The notes under the pieces are model-generated. The model worked only from the letters and a program-made list of their open reading frames with translations. It had not been told where the DNA came from and searched no databases. Positions 1-6,422 of a stretch of DNA of 8,929 nt are shown piece after piece. Within the stretch, counting starts at the first letter, position 1. Every line of letters begins with the position of its first letter. The position numbers were made by a program, and so were the translations under genes. The stretch is from Methanobacteriota archaeon (GTDB lineage: Archaea > Thermoplasmatota > Poseidoniia > Poseidoniales > Thalassarchaeaceae): positions 1 through 8,929 of the forward strand of contig NZTJ01000001.1 in NCBI GenBank assembly GCA_002697065.1, in the 5' to 3' direction.

Positions 1-423
1 CATTACTGGTATCCCTGCAGTGAGGATCCTTTTCACGGAATCTACTATTTCCTTCCCGCCCTCGATTTTTACTGCATGGCCCCCGGACTCCTTCATTATT
101 CTGATAGCGCTCTTCAGTGCAAGCTTCGAATCGCCTTGATAGCTACCGAATGGCATGTCCACAACTACCAGGGCCCTGTCCACGGCATTCACCACACACT
201 GAGCGTGGTAGATCATGTGCTCCAGAGTAATGGGGACAGTAGTATCGTTCCCTGCCATCACATTTGAGGCTGAATCGCCCACGAGTATCACATCCACTCC
301 GGCACCGTCAACAAGTCTTGCTAGGGAATAGTCGTAGGCGGTGAGCATTGCTATTTTCTCATTCGACCGCTTCATTTCCTGGAGTATGTGCGTAGTTACC
401 TTCTTCGCCCTGCTGGAAACCAA
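1..423 (-). CDS. panB: 3-methyl-2-oxobutanoate hydroxymethyltransferase (PanB), N-terminal part
   Basis: Ketopantoate hydroxymethyltransferase transfers a one-carbon unit from methylene-tetrahydrofolate to 2-oxoisovalerate, the first committed step towards pantothenate and coenzyme A in the cytosol. The translated 141 residues begin with the family hallmark KVTTH (residues 8-12), then MLTAYDYS (26-33), [11 protein letters not shown] (48-58), DMPFGSY (89-95) and VKIEGG (118-123). D50 and D89 match the two metal-binding aspartates of E. coli PanB, and K119/E121 match its active-site lysine and glutamate. The family is about 260 residues long, so nearly half is missing beyond the window edge. 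I chose a TTG start because GGTGAG sits three bases before it and because homologues begin just before KVTTH. An ATG at 470 is in another frame. The gene follows the permease on the same strand after 58 bp and may be co-transcribed. The identification is very secure; the start is likely. Confidence 0.93.
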   Translation of the reverse strand, partial: MVSSRAKKVTTHILQEMKRSNEKIAMLTAYDYSLARLVDGAGVDVILVGDSASNVMAGNDTTVPITLEHMIYHAQCVVNAVDRALVVVDMPFGSYQGDSKLALKSAIRIMKESGGHAVKIEGGKEIVDSVKRILTAGIPVM

Positions 424-426
424 TAG

Positions 427-432
427 CTCACC
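427..432 (-). promoter_or_regulatory. Shine-Dalgarno site supporting the panB TTG start
   Basis: Read on the minus strand, GGTGAG ends three bases before the TTG at 423. It matches the GGTGA core that pairs with the 3' end of archaeal 16S rRNA. The same arrangement (GGTGAT, three bases, TTG) precedes the dioxygenase alpha gene at 5418, which supports both TTG starts. Confidence 0.55.
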
Positions 433-481
433 CTGCAGCACCTCCAGTACGGTTGCTGACTTCAACCATACGCCCGAAGTT

Positions 482-2212
482 TCAGCCCTCTGGCTCTATC
501 TCTCGAGCAACATCAAGAAACTCTTGGATACTAATCAGTCCGTCTTTGTCAGCGTCTCCCTTGCTGAAAACATCTCCGATCAACTGGTCCCCTCGACGAT
601 TTCTGGTTTTCGAGAGAACTATGGCGTCATCTGGAATGTTTGGACCTCCTCCCTCTATGTATCCTAGGGACTTGAATGCGCCAACGAACTCGTCTAGGTC
701 CAATTGTCCATTGCCTTCCGCGTCAGCCTCGTAGAAGGCTGCGAATAACCTGCGTCTCTCCGCTTCATCTGCATCTGTAATCATCAGCTTTGCAGTATTC
801 CAAGGAGTTATCTGGTCCTCCACCCTGCTCTCTCCGTAGCCTTTGTAGATGATTAATCCCAGAATAATTGCCACCGAGGCTCCGACTAGAGACTTCGAAC
901 CCATCAGGTAAAGCAAGCCCCCTCCCCCAAAGATTCCGAACAACTGTACTGCAGGGTATAGTGGCCAAGGCGTCTTCCACTGGGGGTCGTACCATGTGTG
1001 GGAGTCCGATGAGGTCCTGAGAACGATTACACACGCATTGATGATCATGAAAATCATTATTTTGAATCCAGAAGCGAGTTCCGCGACATCATGAACCGGG
1101 AGGAAGGTTATCGCCAGACCCATCGCTACTCCCGTCCCAATTATTGCCCAATGTGGGGTCCCAAACCTCTGATGGACACTCTCAAGGAAGGGAGGTAACA
1201 GATTATCTCTAGACATAGCAAATGGGAACCTCGATGAAGCTAGAATCCCTGCTAGAGCCATAGAAGTCATTGTCACAACAGCAAGAATCGCAGAGATTTT
1301 TCCAACCATCTCTCCCCCAACTGCCTCAGCAAAGATGTACACAGGATCCTCGCTAGCACCATGTTCGCCATGCATGTAGTCAGAGGGCGAAACTGCAGCA
1401 GCCATTACCAAAGTGACCGTAACGTATAGCAGACAGCTGAAAAGCAGAGAAAGGAGAATCCCGTAAGGAAGATTCCTTTCTGGGTCCTTGATTTCGCCAC
1501 CTACTGCAGCGATTTTGGTCACACCGGCGTATGATACAAATACGAATGCGGATGTAGCTGCAACGTCTTCCCAACTTCCAAATGAGTCCTTTGAAGAAAC
1601 AGCACCCCAGTCTAAATCATGGTATGCTAATGCATAAGCGCACAGTGCAAATAGGTAAGCAGCGGAAAACATAACGATTGGAATCTGAATCTTTTTGATC
1701 CTCTTAACCCCTAGGATGTTTATTCCAACTATGATTCCCAAGAGTAGAATTGCAGCCACCTCGATATCAATGCCCACTCCCAATAAATCCTCGATTACCC
1801 AGAGATAAGCCTTGAAGCCGATTAATGCGAATGCAGACTTTAGCATGAAATTGGCCCACAAGCCCAGACCGGCTATGGTTCCGATTAGAGGTCCGAATGT
1901 CTTCTGGACGTAAACGTATGAGCCACCTGAGGTTGGCATAGCTGTTGAGAGTTCTGACTTAGATACAGCACCAGGAATTACAAGAATAGCAGCAACTAGG
2001 TAGGCCAGCCAGATTCCTCCCAGTGGATTCTCCCCGCCTCCAAGTTCTAGCATAGCGAGAGCGGGAAGTACGAACAGGCCAGATCCTATCATTGCAGACA
2101 GCGAGATTATTATCACCGAAAATAGCCCTAACTTCCGTTCAAGACCATCAGAGTCGGTTTCCTTCGGAGTCAACACTATTCCGACTAGGTCCTCTGGGCC
2201 ATAGTGACGCAT
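482..2212 (-). CDS. APC-family amino acid permease with C-terminal EF-hand pair
   Basis: This is a cation-coupled or exchange-type amino acid transporter of the cytoplasmic membrane (APC superfamily, LeuT-like fold); the substrate cannot be read from sequence. From the ATG it has 576 residues. The first helix carries IGSGLF (42-47), the unwound substrate site of APC proteins. A second family motif, [12 protein letters not shown] (238-249), follows the sixth helix. About twelve hydrophobic segments end near residue 457. The remaining tail is soluble and acidic, with two canonical 12-residue calcium loops: [12 protein letters not shown] (497-508) and [12 protein letters not shown] (553-564). 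Each has acidic or Asn residues at positions 1, 3 and 5, Gly at 6 and Glu at 12. Typical APC permeases lack this tail, so transport may be tuned by cytosolic calcium (inference). A GTG at 2230 would add six residues. I prefer the ATG, which has GGAG ten bases upstream, though that spacing is loose. The gene is divergent from the FKBP gene and upstream of panB. Confidence 0.9.
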   Translation of the reverse strand: MRHYGPEDLVGIVLTPKETDSDGLERKLGLFSVIIISLSAMIGSGLFVLPALAMLELGGGENPLGGIWLAYLVAAILVIPGAVSKSELSTAMPTSGGSYVYVQKTFGPLIGTIAGLGLWANFMLKSAFALIGFKAYLWVIEDLLGVGIDIEVAAILLLGIIVGINILGVKRIKKIQIPIVMFSAAYLFALCAYALAYHDLDWGAVSSKDSFGSWEDVAATSAFVFVSYAGVTKIAAVGGEIKDPERNLPYGILLSLLFSCLLYVTVTLVMAAAVSPSDYMHGEHGASEDPVYIFAEAVGGEMVGKISAILAVVTMTSMALAGILASSRFPFAMSRDNLLPPFLESVHQRFGTPHWAIIGTGVAMGLAITFLPVHDVAELASGFKIMIFMIINACVIVLRTSSDSHTWYDPQWKTPWPLYPAVQLFGIFGGGGLLYLMGSKSLVGASVAIILGLIIYKGYGESRVEDQITPWNTAKLMITDADEAERRRLFAAFYEADAEGNGQLDLDEFVGAFKSLGYIEGGGPNIPDDAIVLSKTRNRRGDQLIGDVFSKGDADKDGLISIQEFLDVAREIEPEG

Positions 2213-2261
2213 GAATTGGCGGCTCCACACTCCCCAGTTGAAGGTTCTGCATACCCAACGG

Positions 2262-2268
2262 TTAGATA
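2262..2268 (+). promoter_or_regulatory. Possible TATA-like box for the FKBP gene
   Basis: TTAGATA lies about 25 bases before the ATG at 2290, and no Shine-Dalgarno sequence precedes that ATG. This is the spacing expected for an archaeal TATA box driving a leaderless transcript. A similar TTAGAT lies about 25 bases before the dioxygenase beta start at 6333. The motif is short, so this is only suggestive. Confidence 0.3.
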
Positions 2269-2289
2269 CTCACTCTTAGCCCAAGATGC

Positions 2290-2778
2290 ATGACTGACAC
2301 AATAGAGCATGGTACAATTGCATCCGTGCATTATACTGGAACCTTCGCAGAGGGAGGCGAATTTGATAGTAGCAGGGGGAAGGACCCACTGGTCTTCATA
2401 GTTGGTTATGGGCAGATGATCACTGGCTTCGAGAGAGAAATGCTCGGGGCAAAGGTAGGGGAGAAGAGAGAGTTCACCCTAGCGCCCGAAGACGCTTATG
2501 GGGAAAGGATCGAAGACGCTATTCAAAAGATTCAGAGAGAGAACTTTCCGGAGAATATGGAACTAGAAGTCGGGATGGTAGTGGGGGCCCACAGTGATCA
2601 GGGCCCAATTCAATTCACCATACTCGAGATAGACGAAGAAGAGGTTACTGCCGACTTCAATCACCAGATGGCAGGCAGAACCCTACGATTCGAGGTTGAA
2701 GTCGTAGATGTCCGGGCGGCATCCGAAGAAGAACTGGCGCATGGGCACGTCCATGGTCCCGGCGGAACAAATCATTGA
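2290..2778 (+). CDS. slyD: SlyD-like FKBP-type peptidyl-prolyl cis-trans isomerase
   Basis: This is a cytosolic folding helper that isomerises X-Pro bonds and, in the SlyD branch, has chaperone activity and binds metal ions. The 162 residues show the split FKBP domain. VHYTG (13-17) and the segment around GYGQMITGFE (39-48) and LAPEDAYGE (64-72) form the first part. An insert-in-flap chaperone domain follows at about 73-120. The domain closes with DFNHQMAGRTLRFEV (122-136), a SlyD signature. The tail HGHVHGPGGTNH (151-162) is rich in histidine and probably binds nickel, zinc or copper, as in bacterial and archaeal SlyD. No signal peptide is present. The gene is transcribed away from the permease. 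The lipoprotein gene follows 43 bp later on the same strand, separated by an inverted repeat that covers the stop codon. Confidence 0.93.
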   Translation: MTDTIEHGTIASVHYTGTFAEGGEFDSSRGKDPLVFIVGYGQMITGFEREMLGAKVGEKREFTLAPEDAYGERIEDAIQKIQRENFPENMELEVGMVVGAHSDQGPIQFTILEIDEEEVTADFNHQMAGRTLRFEVEVVDVRAASEEELAHGHVHGPGGTNH

Positions 2779-2817
2779 ATTATTCAGAAGAGTTATTTCC
2801 CTCTCCAATAATTCAAT
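2774..2817. repeat. Perfect 11-bp inverted repeat between the FKBP and PLC-like genes
   Basis: ATTGAATTATT (2774-2784) is repeated as its exact reverse complement AATAATTCAAT (2807-2817) with 22 bases between. The left arm contains the FKBP stop codon and the right arm ends four bases before the start of the lipoprotein gene. It could fold as an RNA hairpin that hides the downstream translation start, or act as a DNA-binding site. The AT-rich arms with no following T-run make a classical terminator less convincing. Confidence 0.6.
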
Positions 2818-2821
2818 CAGG

Positions 2822-3850
2822 ATGAGGAGGCAAGTAGCGCTCACAGTTACTCTGCTTGTAGTCACCTCTCTTACTGGGTGCTTCGGGGTAGGTTCAGGTA
2901 ACAATATCTTCGACGAAGAGGTTGAAAAAGAATCTCTTCGGATAAATCACATTCAGATGAAGGGAACACATAACTCGTACCACGTGGAACCACTTTTCTC
3001 TCCAACTAGGGAATATATGTACACTCACCAACCGCTTGACTTGCAGGCTTCCCAACAAGGAGTGAGGCAGTTCGAATTGGATGTATGGTGGGACCTCAGA
3101 GAGGGTTTGAGAGTCTACCACAACCAGTATGACTCCGGGACAACGTGTCCGACATTCGAGGATTGCCTAGGTACATTACTAGAATGGTCCAACGAGAATC
3201 CCATGCATCATCCGTTATTCATCTGGGTCGAGCCAAAGGATTGGCCCGAACAAGCAGCGGATGTGACGACCACTCTGGAAATTTCCGGGCTTCTTGACGA
3301 CATAGAGGGTGAAATCTCCGATTTCTGGCCTCTGAACAAGACCATCACCCCTGATGTTGTGAGGGGCGATAGCGACAATCTTCGCGATGCGATAGAGGAA
3401 AATGGCTGGCCTATGCTGGAGGAGAGTAGGGGGAAGGCAGTCTTTGTGTTGTTAGCGAGGGGGGAGGCCAGAGATCTGTACATCCAAGGTTTTCCTGGAT
3501 TAATCGGAGCTAGGATGTTCACCCTATCCGAAGAAGGTAGTAACGAGGCTGCAATATTCTCTATCACCGATCCGGTGGGGGGCGGGGAAGATATTTCCAG
3601 ATTGGTTAGCGAGGGCTACATAGTACGAAGTAGGGCAGACAGTGGTGGCGAGGAGGCAGACAACAATGACACTTCCAGGAGGGATGCGGCGCTTGAAGCT
3701 GGTGCGCACAGCATTTCTACGGATTACCCGGCAGAGGTTGATGGGTTGGACTACTGGGTCTCAATTCCAGAGGGCAACCCAAGCAGGTGTAACCCCATAT
3801 CATCGCCTTCTTGGTGTACTTCTGACAGTATCGAGGACTTAGTCCAATGA
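2822..3850 (+). CDS. Calcium-dependent PI-PLC-like lipoprotein
   Basis: This is an exported, membrane-anchored protein with a phosphoinositide-specific phospholipase C-type TIM-barrel domain, predicted to cleave a phosphodiester in an inositol lipid or related substrate outside the cytoplasmic membrane. Residues 1-19 form a signal peptide (two arginines, hydrophobic core) ending in the lipobox LTGC, so C20 would be lipid-modified. KGTHNSYH (47-54) holds H50 and N51; QFELDV (83-88) holds E85 and D87; VYHN (98-101) holds H100; WVEPK (135-139) holds E137. These match in order, and mostly in spacing, the catalytic histidines and calcium ligands of eukaryotic PLC-delta (H311, N312, E341, D343, H356, E390). 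This points to a calcium-dependent enzyme. Cysteines at 109/115 and two near the C-terminus may form disulfides. I chose this ATG because the lipoprotein signal starts there; extending upstream adds 38 residues overlapping the FKBP gene. Its stop codon directly abuts that of the convergent RidA gene. Confidence 0.82.
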   Translation: MRRQVALTVTLLVVTSLTGCFGVGSGNNIFDEEVEKESLRINHIQMKGTHNSYHVEPLFSPTREYMYTHQPLDLQASQQGVRQFELDVWWDLREGLRVYHNQYDSGTTCPTFEDCLGTLLEWSNENPMHHPLFIWVEPKDWPEQAADVTTTLEISGLLDDIEGEISDFWPLNKTITPDVVRGDSDNLRDAIEENGWPMLEESRGKAVFVLLARGEARDLYIQGFPGLIGARMFTLSEEGSNEAAIFSITDPVGGGEDISRLVSEGYIVRSRADSGGEEADNNDTSRRDAALEAGAHSISTDYPAEVDGLDYWVSIPEGNPSRCNPISSPSWCTSDSIEDLVQ

Positions 3851-4495
3851 TTACGCCCTTGCAATGACCTTCAACTCTATGGCAATAGAAGTGGGCAGGG
3901 CTTCGACTGAAACTGTCGTCCTCGCTGGCAGAATCTCGGAGAAGTACTCAGCGTAAATCTCGTTGTAGCCTTGGAAGTCTCTTTCCATGTCTGTGAGGAA
4001 TACTAGGACATCAACGATATTTTCCAGACCGAGCCCGTACTCTTCGAGAATGACTCTGATGTTGCTAATCACTGCATGAGTCTGCGCTCTGATGTCATAT
4101 TCCAAGGGATTGCCACTCTGGTCCTTTATCGGTCCTCCGGGTATTTCATTCGTTCCAGGCTGACGGGGGCCCATGCCGCTAACGAAGACCAAGTCCCCCA
4201 CTCTCCGTAAATGAGGGTAAGCTCCTACTGCCGAGGGGCCTCCCTCTGCGATGAAGGCTCCGTCCTCGCTGGTAAGCTTGCCAGCCGCCTTCCGCCCAAC
4301 TACTGCTCCTAATACCCCTCCAACGGGGCCACCAACCGCTACTCCAGCAGCTGCTCCCAGGGCCCCTCCAGCGGATCTCGCAAGAGACTGTCCGACCTCG
4401 TCGTAAACCTTCTCGACCGCATCAGCAGGAGCAGAGACGATCCCTTCAACCATCTTCTTCCTTTTCTCATCGGTCGTCATTCCTTCCTCTTCCAT
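3851..4495 (-). CDS. RidA-family protein, likely 2-aminomuconate deaminase, with glycine-zipper N-terminal extension
   Basis: The C-terminal ~125 residues (about 90-214) form a RidA/YjgF domain, a small trimeric imine or enamine deaminase fold. It looks closest to the 2-aminomuconate deaminase branch (NbaF/AmnD): YPHLRRVGDLVFVSG (93-107), DIRAQTHAVISNIR (134-147), GYNEIYAEYF (176-185) and PARTTVSV (190-197). R192 and E207 match the substrate-binding arginine and the conserved glutamate of RidA proteins. Deamination of 2-aminomuconate fits the upstream genes for aminophenol ring cleavage. Residues 1-80 are not part of the usual ~140-residue protein: a charged helix-like region leads into a glycine zipper (about 43-67), which might insert in a membrane or oligomerise. 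The ATG overlaps the upstream stop by one base (TGATG), suggesting translational coupling. A second ATG at 4480 has GAGG five bases upstream and may be the true start, five residues shorter. Family is secure; substrate is inferred. Confidence 0.85.
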   Translation of the reverse strand: MEEEGMTTDEKRKKMVEGIVSAPADAVEKVYDEVGQSLARSAGGALGAAAGVAVGGPVGGVLGAVVGRKAAGKLTSEDGAFIAEGGPSAVGAYPHLRRVGDLVFVSGMGPRQPGTNEIPGGPIKDQSGNPLEYDIRAQTHAVISNIRVILEEYGLGLENIVDVLVFLTDMERDFQGYNEIYAEYFSEILPARTTVSVEALPTSIAIELKVIARA

Positions 4496-5418
4496 CAGAG
4501 GGCCCCCGCGTCCAATACTCCTCGGTCACCGTGGTAATGTTCAACATCGTCCTCGTCGAACTCCTTGTCACCTACTGAGCCTTTAGATGGGGTCAGGACG
4601 ACAACCGCTCCTCCCGATCCATGTAGAGCCTCATAGGCCAAAACCTCGCCTGTGTAGTTGTTGTGCTGACCCATTGTAGCGGACATCCACCAGGCAGGCT
4701 TGTATGCTACGACCTTTTGCACCCTAATCTGCCCATGAATCTCTCGAGAAAGCTGACTTAGGTCCTCAAGCCTGCCGTCTCCGAAGAACTCCAGGATTTT
4801 CTTGTTCCACTCGTCATCCTTGGCAGAGTGGATCCTATCCTCCGCAGGATCAATATGCTCGGTGAACATCCTGTTCGAAAGGCTGGAAACTACCACTACC
4901 ACTGCCTTCTTGCCCTGAGCGCCAATTGCATCACGAGCAGACTTGCCCAGAACAATAGTCTCTGCTCTATTTGCATACATGTTACTGGATACAATGCATG
5001 CAGGAATTCTGTTATCCGGGTTTAGGAGCTTAAGCGCGACAATCGAGCCCGTGTCGATCGGGAAACCATCGTAAGACACCGTTCTAGACTGTAGCCCTCT
5101 TGACTCTGCAGATTCTCTGAATTTCTCAGCAAACTCTGTGTCCATCTTGAACTTGTATGGCATGCTACCCAGGTAGTGGAAGTCATCGTCCACATGCACC
5201 CATTCCGGCTCGGGATGCCCCTGTATCTGGTGGCCAATGATGCTAGGCCAGGTTGTCGAGTATACGAGTATCAGGTCTGCCTCACTTTCCTCGATCCTTT
5301 TCCTGCATGTCTCAAATGCATCTCTTAGCTTCCCATATCCCTCACTTGCATCTGGCGATAGAAGTGGCTGTGGGTGGGGTGGACAGTAAATCCCGAAAAG
5401 AATCTCTGGATTTGACAA
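4495..5418 (-). CDS. amnA: Class III extradiol dioxygenase, non-catalytic alpha subunit (2-aminophenol 1,6-dioxygenase type)
   Basis: This 307-residue LigB-superfamily protein is a divergent paralogue of the product of the gene just upstream. H15 in CPPHP survives, but other active-site residues are replaced. The second metal histidine is T56 (STTW against TPHW), the catalytic histidine is N182 (SLSN against SLSH), and the metal glutamate aligns with K235. This is what is known for the alpha subunit of 2-aminophenol 1,6-dioxygenase, which lacks iron but is needed for the heterotetramer. I therefore infer a structural partner rather than an enzyme in its own right. It starts with TTG, supported by an excellent Shine-Dalgarno (GAGGTGAT) overlapping the stop codon of the beta gene nine bases upstream. 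Its own stop overlaps the RidA ATG by one base. It could alternatively be a Memo-like protein of other function, but the pairing argues against that. Confidence 0.82.
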   Translation of the reverse strand: MSNPEILFGIYCPPHPQPLLSPDASEGYGKLRDAFETCRKRIEESEADLILVYSTTWPSIIGHQIQGHPEPEWVHVDDDFHYLGSMPYKFKMDTEFAEKFRESAESRGLQSRTVSYDGFPIDTGSIVALKLLNPDNRIPACIVSSNMYANRAETIVLGKSARDAIGAQGKKAVVVVVSSLSNRMFTEHIDPAEDRIHSAKDDEWNKKILEFFGDGRLEDLSQLSREIHGQIRVQKVVAYKPAWWMSATMGQHNNYTGEVLAYEALHGSGGAVVVLTPSKGSVGDKEFDEDDVEHYHGDRGVLDAGAL

Positions 5419-5421
5419 TTA

Positions 5422-5429
5422 ATCACCTC
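5422..5429 (-). promoter_or_regulatory. Strong Shine-Dalgarno for the alpha-subunit TTG start
   Basis: On the minus strand GAGGTGAT lies three bases before the TTG at 5418 (GAGG seven bases before). It shares bases with the TGA stop of the beta gene. It is close to the full complement of the 16S rRNA tail, and fixes the unusual TTG start and the coupling of the two subunits. Confidence 0.7.
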
Positions 5430-6333
5430 AGAGGACAATCTCTCTAGTTGTCTCTAGTGGGTCCCACGCGGCAATCAGGTTACCAGTGCCTATCACTGAC
5501 TGGTAGCCGTAAATCTCGGCAGGATACTCCGGATAGCCCATTGCTGCCATCATCCAAGTCAGCCCCCCGGCTTCAGTCTCAGCTATCGTCTGCTCCGTGA
5601 ATTCCGGCATAATGTCGATCACTTCTTTCATCTTACCATCCCTCATCAGGTCTACAAGCTTCATGTCCCAGACGTATTGGCTGTGATTGTATATGTGTTC
5701 CCTGCTCATATCCTCGGGGAGCGGGGACTCAGTTACGAAGTGCCTGTGGGATAGGCTATGGCTGCTGATTAGTACCACTTTCTTCCCACTTTCTTCTATT
5801 GCCTTTGCACAGGCCTCTCCAAGGGCACTGGCCTGCTCATTCATCACTTCTGGAGAGTAGTAGTGCGCGTTTCTGTTACTACTTATCGTCACCAGTGGCT
5901 TGTCCCACTCCGGATTGAGCATGTGACATGATGTGATTGTCCCGTAGTCAATCCTGAAGTCAGGATTCCGCATCATCTTAGTCACGATCCCTGAGTCCCC
6001 AGCAACCTCGCACATCTTCTCAGCCAACTCTACATCCACTGAGATGTCGTAGTTGAACCGGAAAAGATTAGGAAAAACAGGATCAACCGACTTTGAATTG
6101 AATTTAGGTAGTCCGAGGAAATGAGTTCCGATGTATGTCTGCCAATGAGGCGTGAAGATGACCATTGCATCGTAGTCAATCGATTTCAGTTTTCTTGCGA
6201 GTCTGTGGTACCCCCATCTGAGTGTCTCCCAGCCTCCTTCTGCGAAAGCCTCGTTCTGTTCCGGATTCTCCGCATAAACAACATGCGGGGGGTGCGGTGC
6301 GAGGCATCCCAACACTATCTCTCCCTTCGCCAT
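5428..6333 (-). CDS. amnB: Class III extradiol dioxygenase, catalytic beta subunit (2-aminophenol 1,6-dioxygenase type)
   Basis: This is a non-haem iron(II) ring-cleaving dioxygenase of the LigB superfamily. The best-known close relatives (AmnB, CnbCb) open 2-aminophenol to 2-aminomuconic 6-semialdehyde using O2 in the cytosol. The 301 residues match the family's length of about 305. LAPHPPHVVYAENP (11-24), FTPHW (60-64), KMMRNPDFRIDYGTIT (119-134), SSHSLSHRHF (190-199) and GLTWMMAAM (257-265) are seen in order. H14, H63 and E252 correspond to the iron ligands His13, His62 and Glu251 of the Comamonas enzyme, and H196 to the catalytic His195, all offset by one. All active-site residues are therefore intact. 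It is the first gene of a three-gene operon with the alpha subunit and a RidA deaminase. AAGGA before the ATG is a weak Shine-Dalgarno. Such enzymes are known mainly from soil proteobacteria, so transfer is possible. A related aminated catechol-like substrate cannot be excluded. Confidence 0.88.
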   Translation of the reverse strand: MAKGEIVLGCLAPHPPHVVYAENPEQNEAFAEGGWETLRWGYHRLARKLKSIDYDAMVIFTPHWQTYIGTHFLGLPKFNSKSVDPVFPNLFRFNYDISVDVELAEKMCEVAGDSGIVTKMMRNPDFRIDYGTITSCHMLNPEWDKPLVTISSNRNAHYYSPEVMNEQASALGEACAKAIEESGKKVVLISSHSLSHRHFVTESPLPEDMSREHIYNHSQYVWDMKLVDLMRDGKMKEVIDIMPEFTEQTIAETEAGGLTWMMAAMGYPEYPAEIYGYQSVIGTGNLIAAWDPLETTREIVL

Positions 6334-6352
6334 AATCCTTCGAGGTCGAGAA

Positions 6353-6358
6353 ATCTAA
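6353..6358 (-). promoter_or_regulatory. Possible TATA-like box for the dioxygenase operon
   Basis: On the minus strand TTAGAT begins 25 bases before the ATG at 6333, inside an AT-rich run, and resembles the element before the FKBP gene at 2262. The position fits an archaeal core promoter with a very short leader. The motif is too short for certainty. Confidence 0.28.
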
Positions 6359-6373
6359 AGAAAACCTTCCGGC

Positions 6374-6385
6374 TCTACTAGTAGA
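6374..6385. repeat. 12-bp perfect palindrome in the divergent promoter region
   Basis: TCTACTAGTAGA is an uninterrupted palindrome lying about 41 bases before the dioxygenase beta start and 31 bases before the membrane-protein start. It touches the left arm of the inverted repeat that begins at 6385. Its position between two divergent genes suggests a dimeric regulator's operator (inference). Confidence 0.5.
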
Positions 6386-6422
6386 CTTCATGGCACACCT
6401 ATTGGACGCTATGCCATGAAGT
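6385..6422. repeat. Perfect 11-bp inverted repeat enclosing a start codon
   Basis: ACTTCATGGCA (6385-6395) and its exact reverse complement TGCCATGAAGT (6412-6422) flank 16 bases. The ATG at 6416 of the membrane-protein gene lies inside the right arm. If the leader is transcribed from upstream of 6385, the mRNA could fold so that the start codon is base-paired. As DNA, the arm spacing of about 27 bp between centres could suit a regulator binding cooperatively. Confidence 0.65.

Noticed and set aside
429..470. ATG at 470 on the minus strand as the panB start
   Set aside because: It is out of frame with panB and reaches a TGA after 13 codons.
2213..2230. GTG at 2230 as the permease start
   Set aside because: The GGGGAG before it is only one base away, too close for use. 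It cannot be fully excluded, but the ATG at 2212 is preferred.
2774..2817. Inverted repeat as an intrinsic terminator
   Set aside because: The stem is AT-rich, is not followed by a T-run, and lies against the next start codon. A regulatory role or operator is more likely.
2708..2821. Upstream extension of the PLC-like gene to an ATG at 2708
   Set aside because: It overlaps the FKBP gene by 71 bases in another frame, and the signal peptide with its lipobox starts cleanly at the ATG at 2822.
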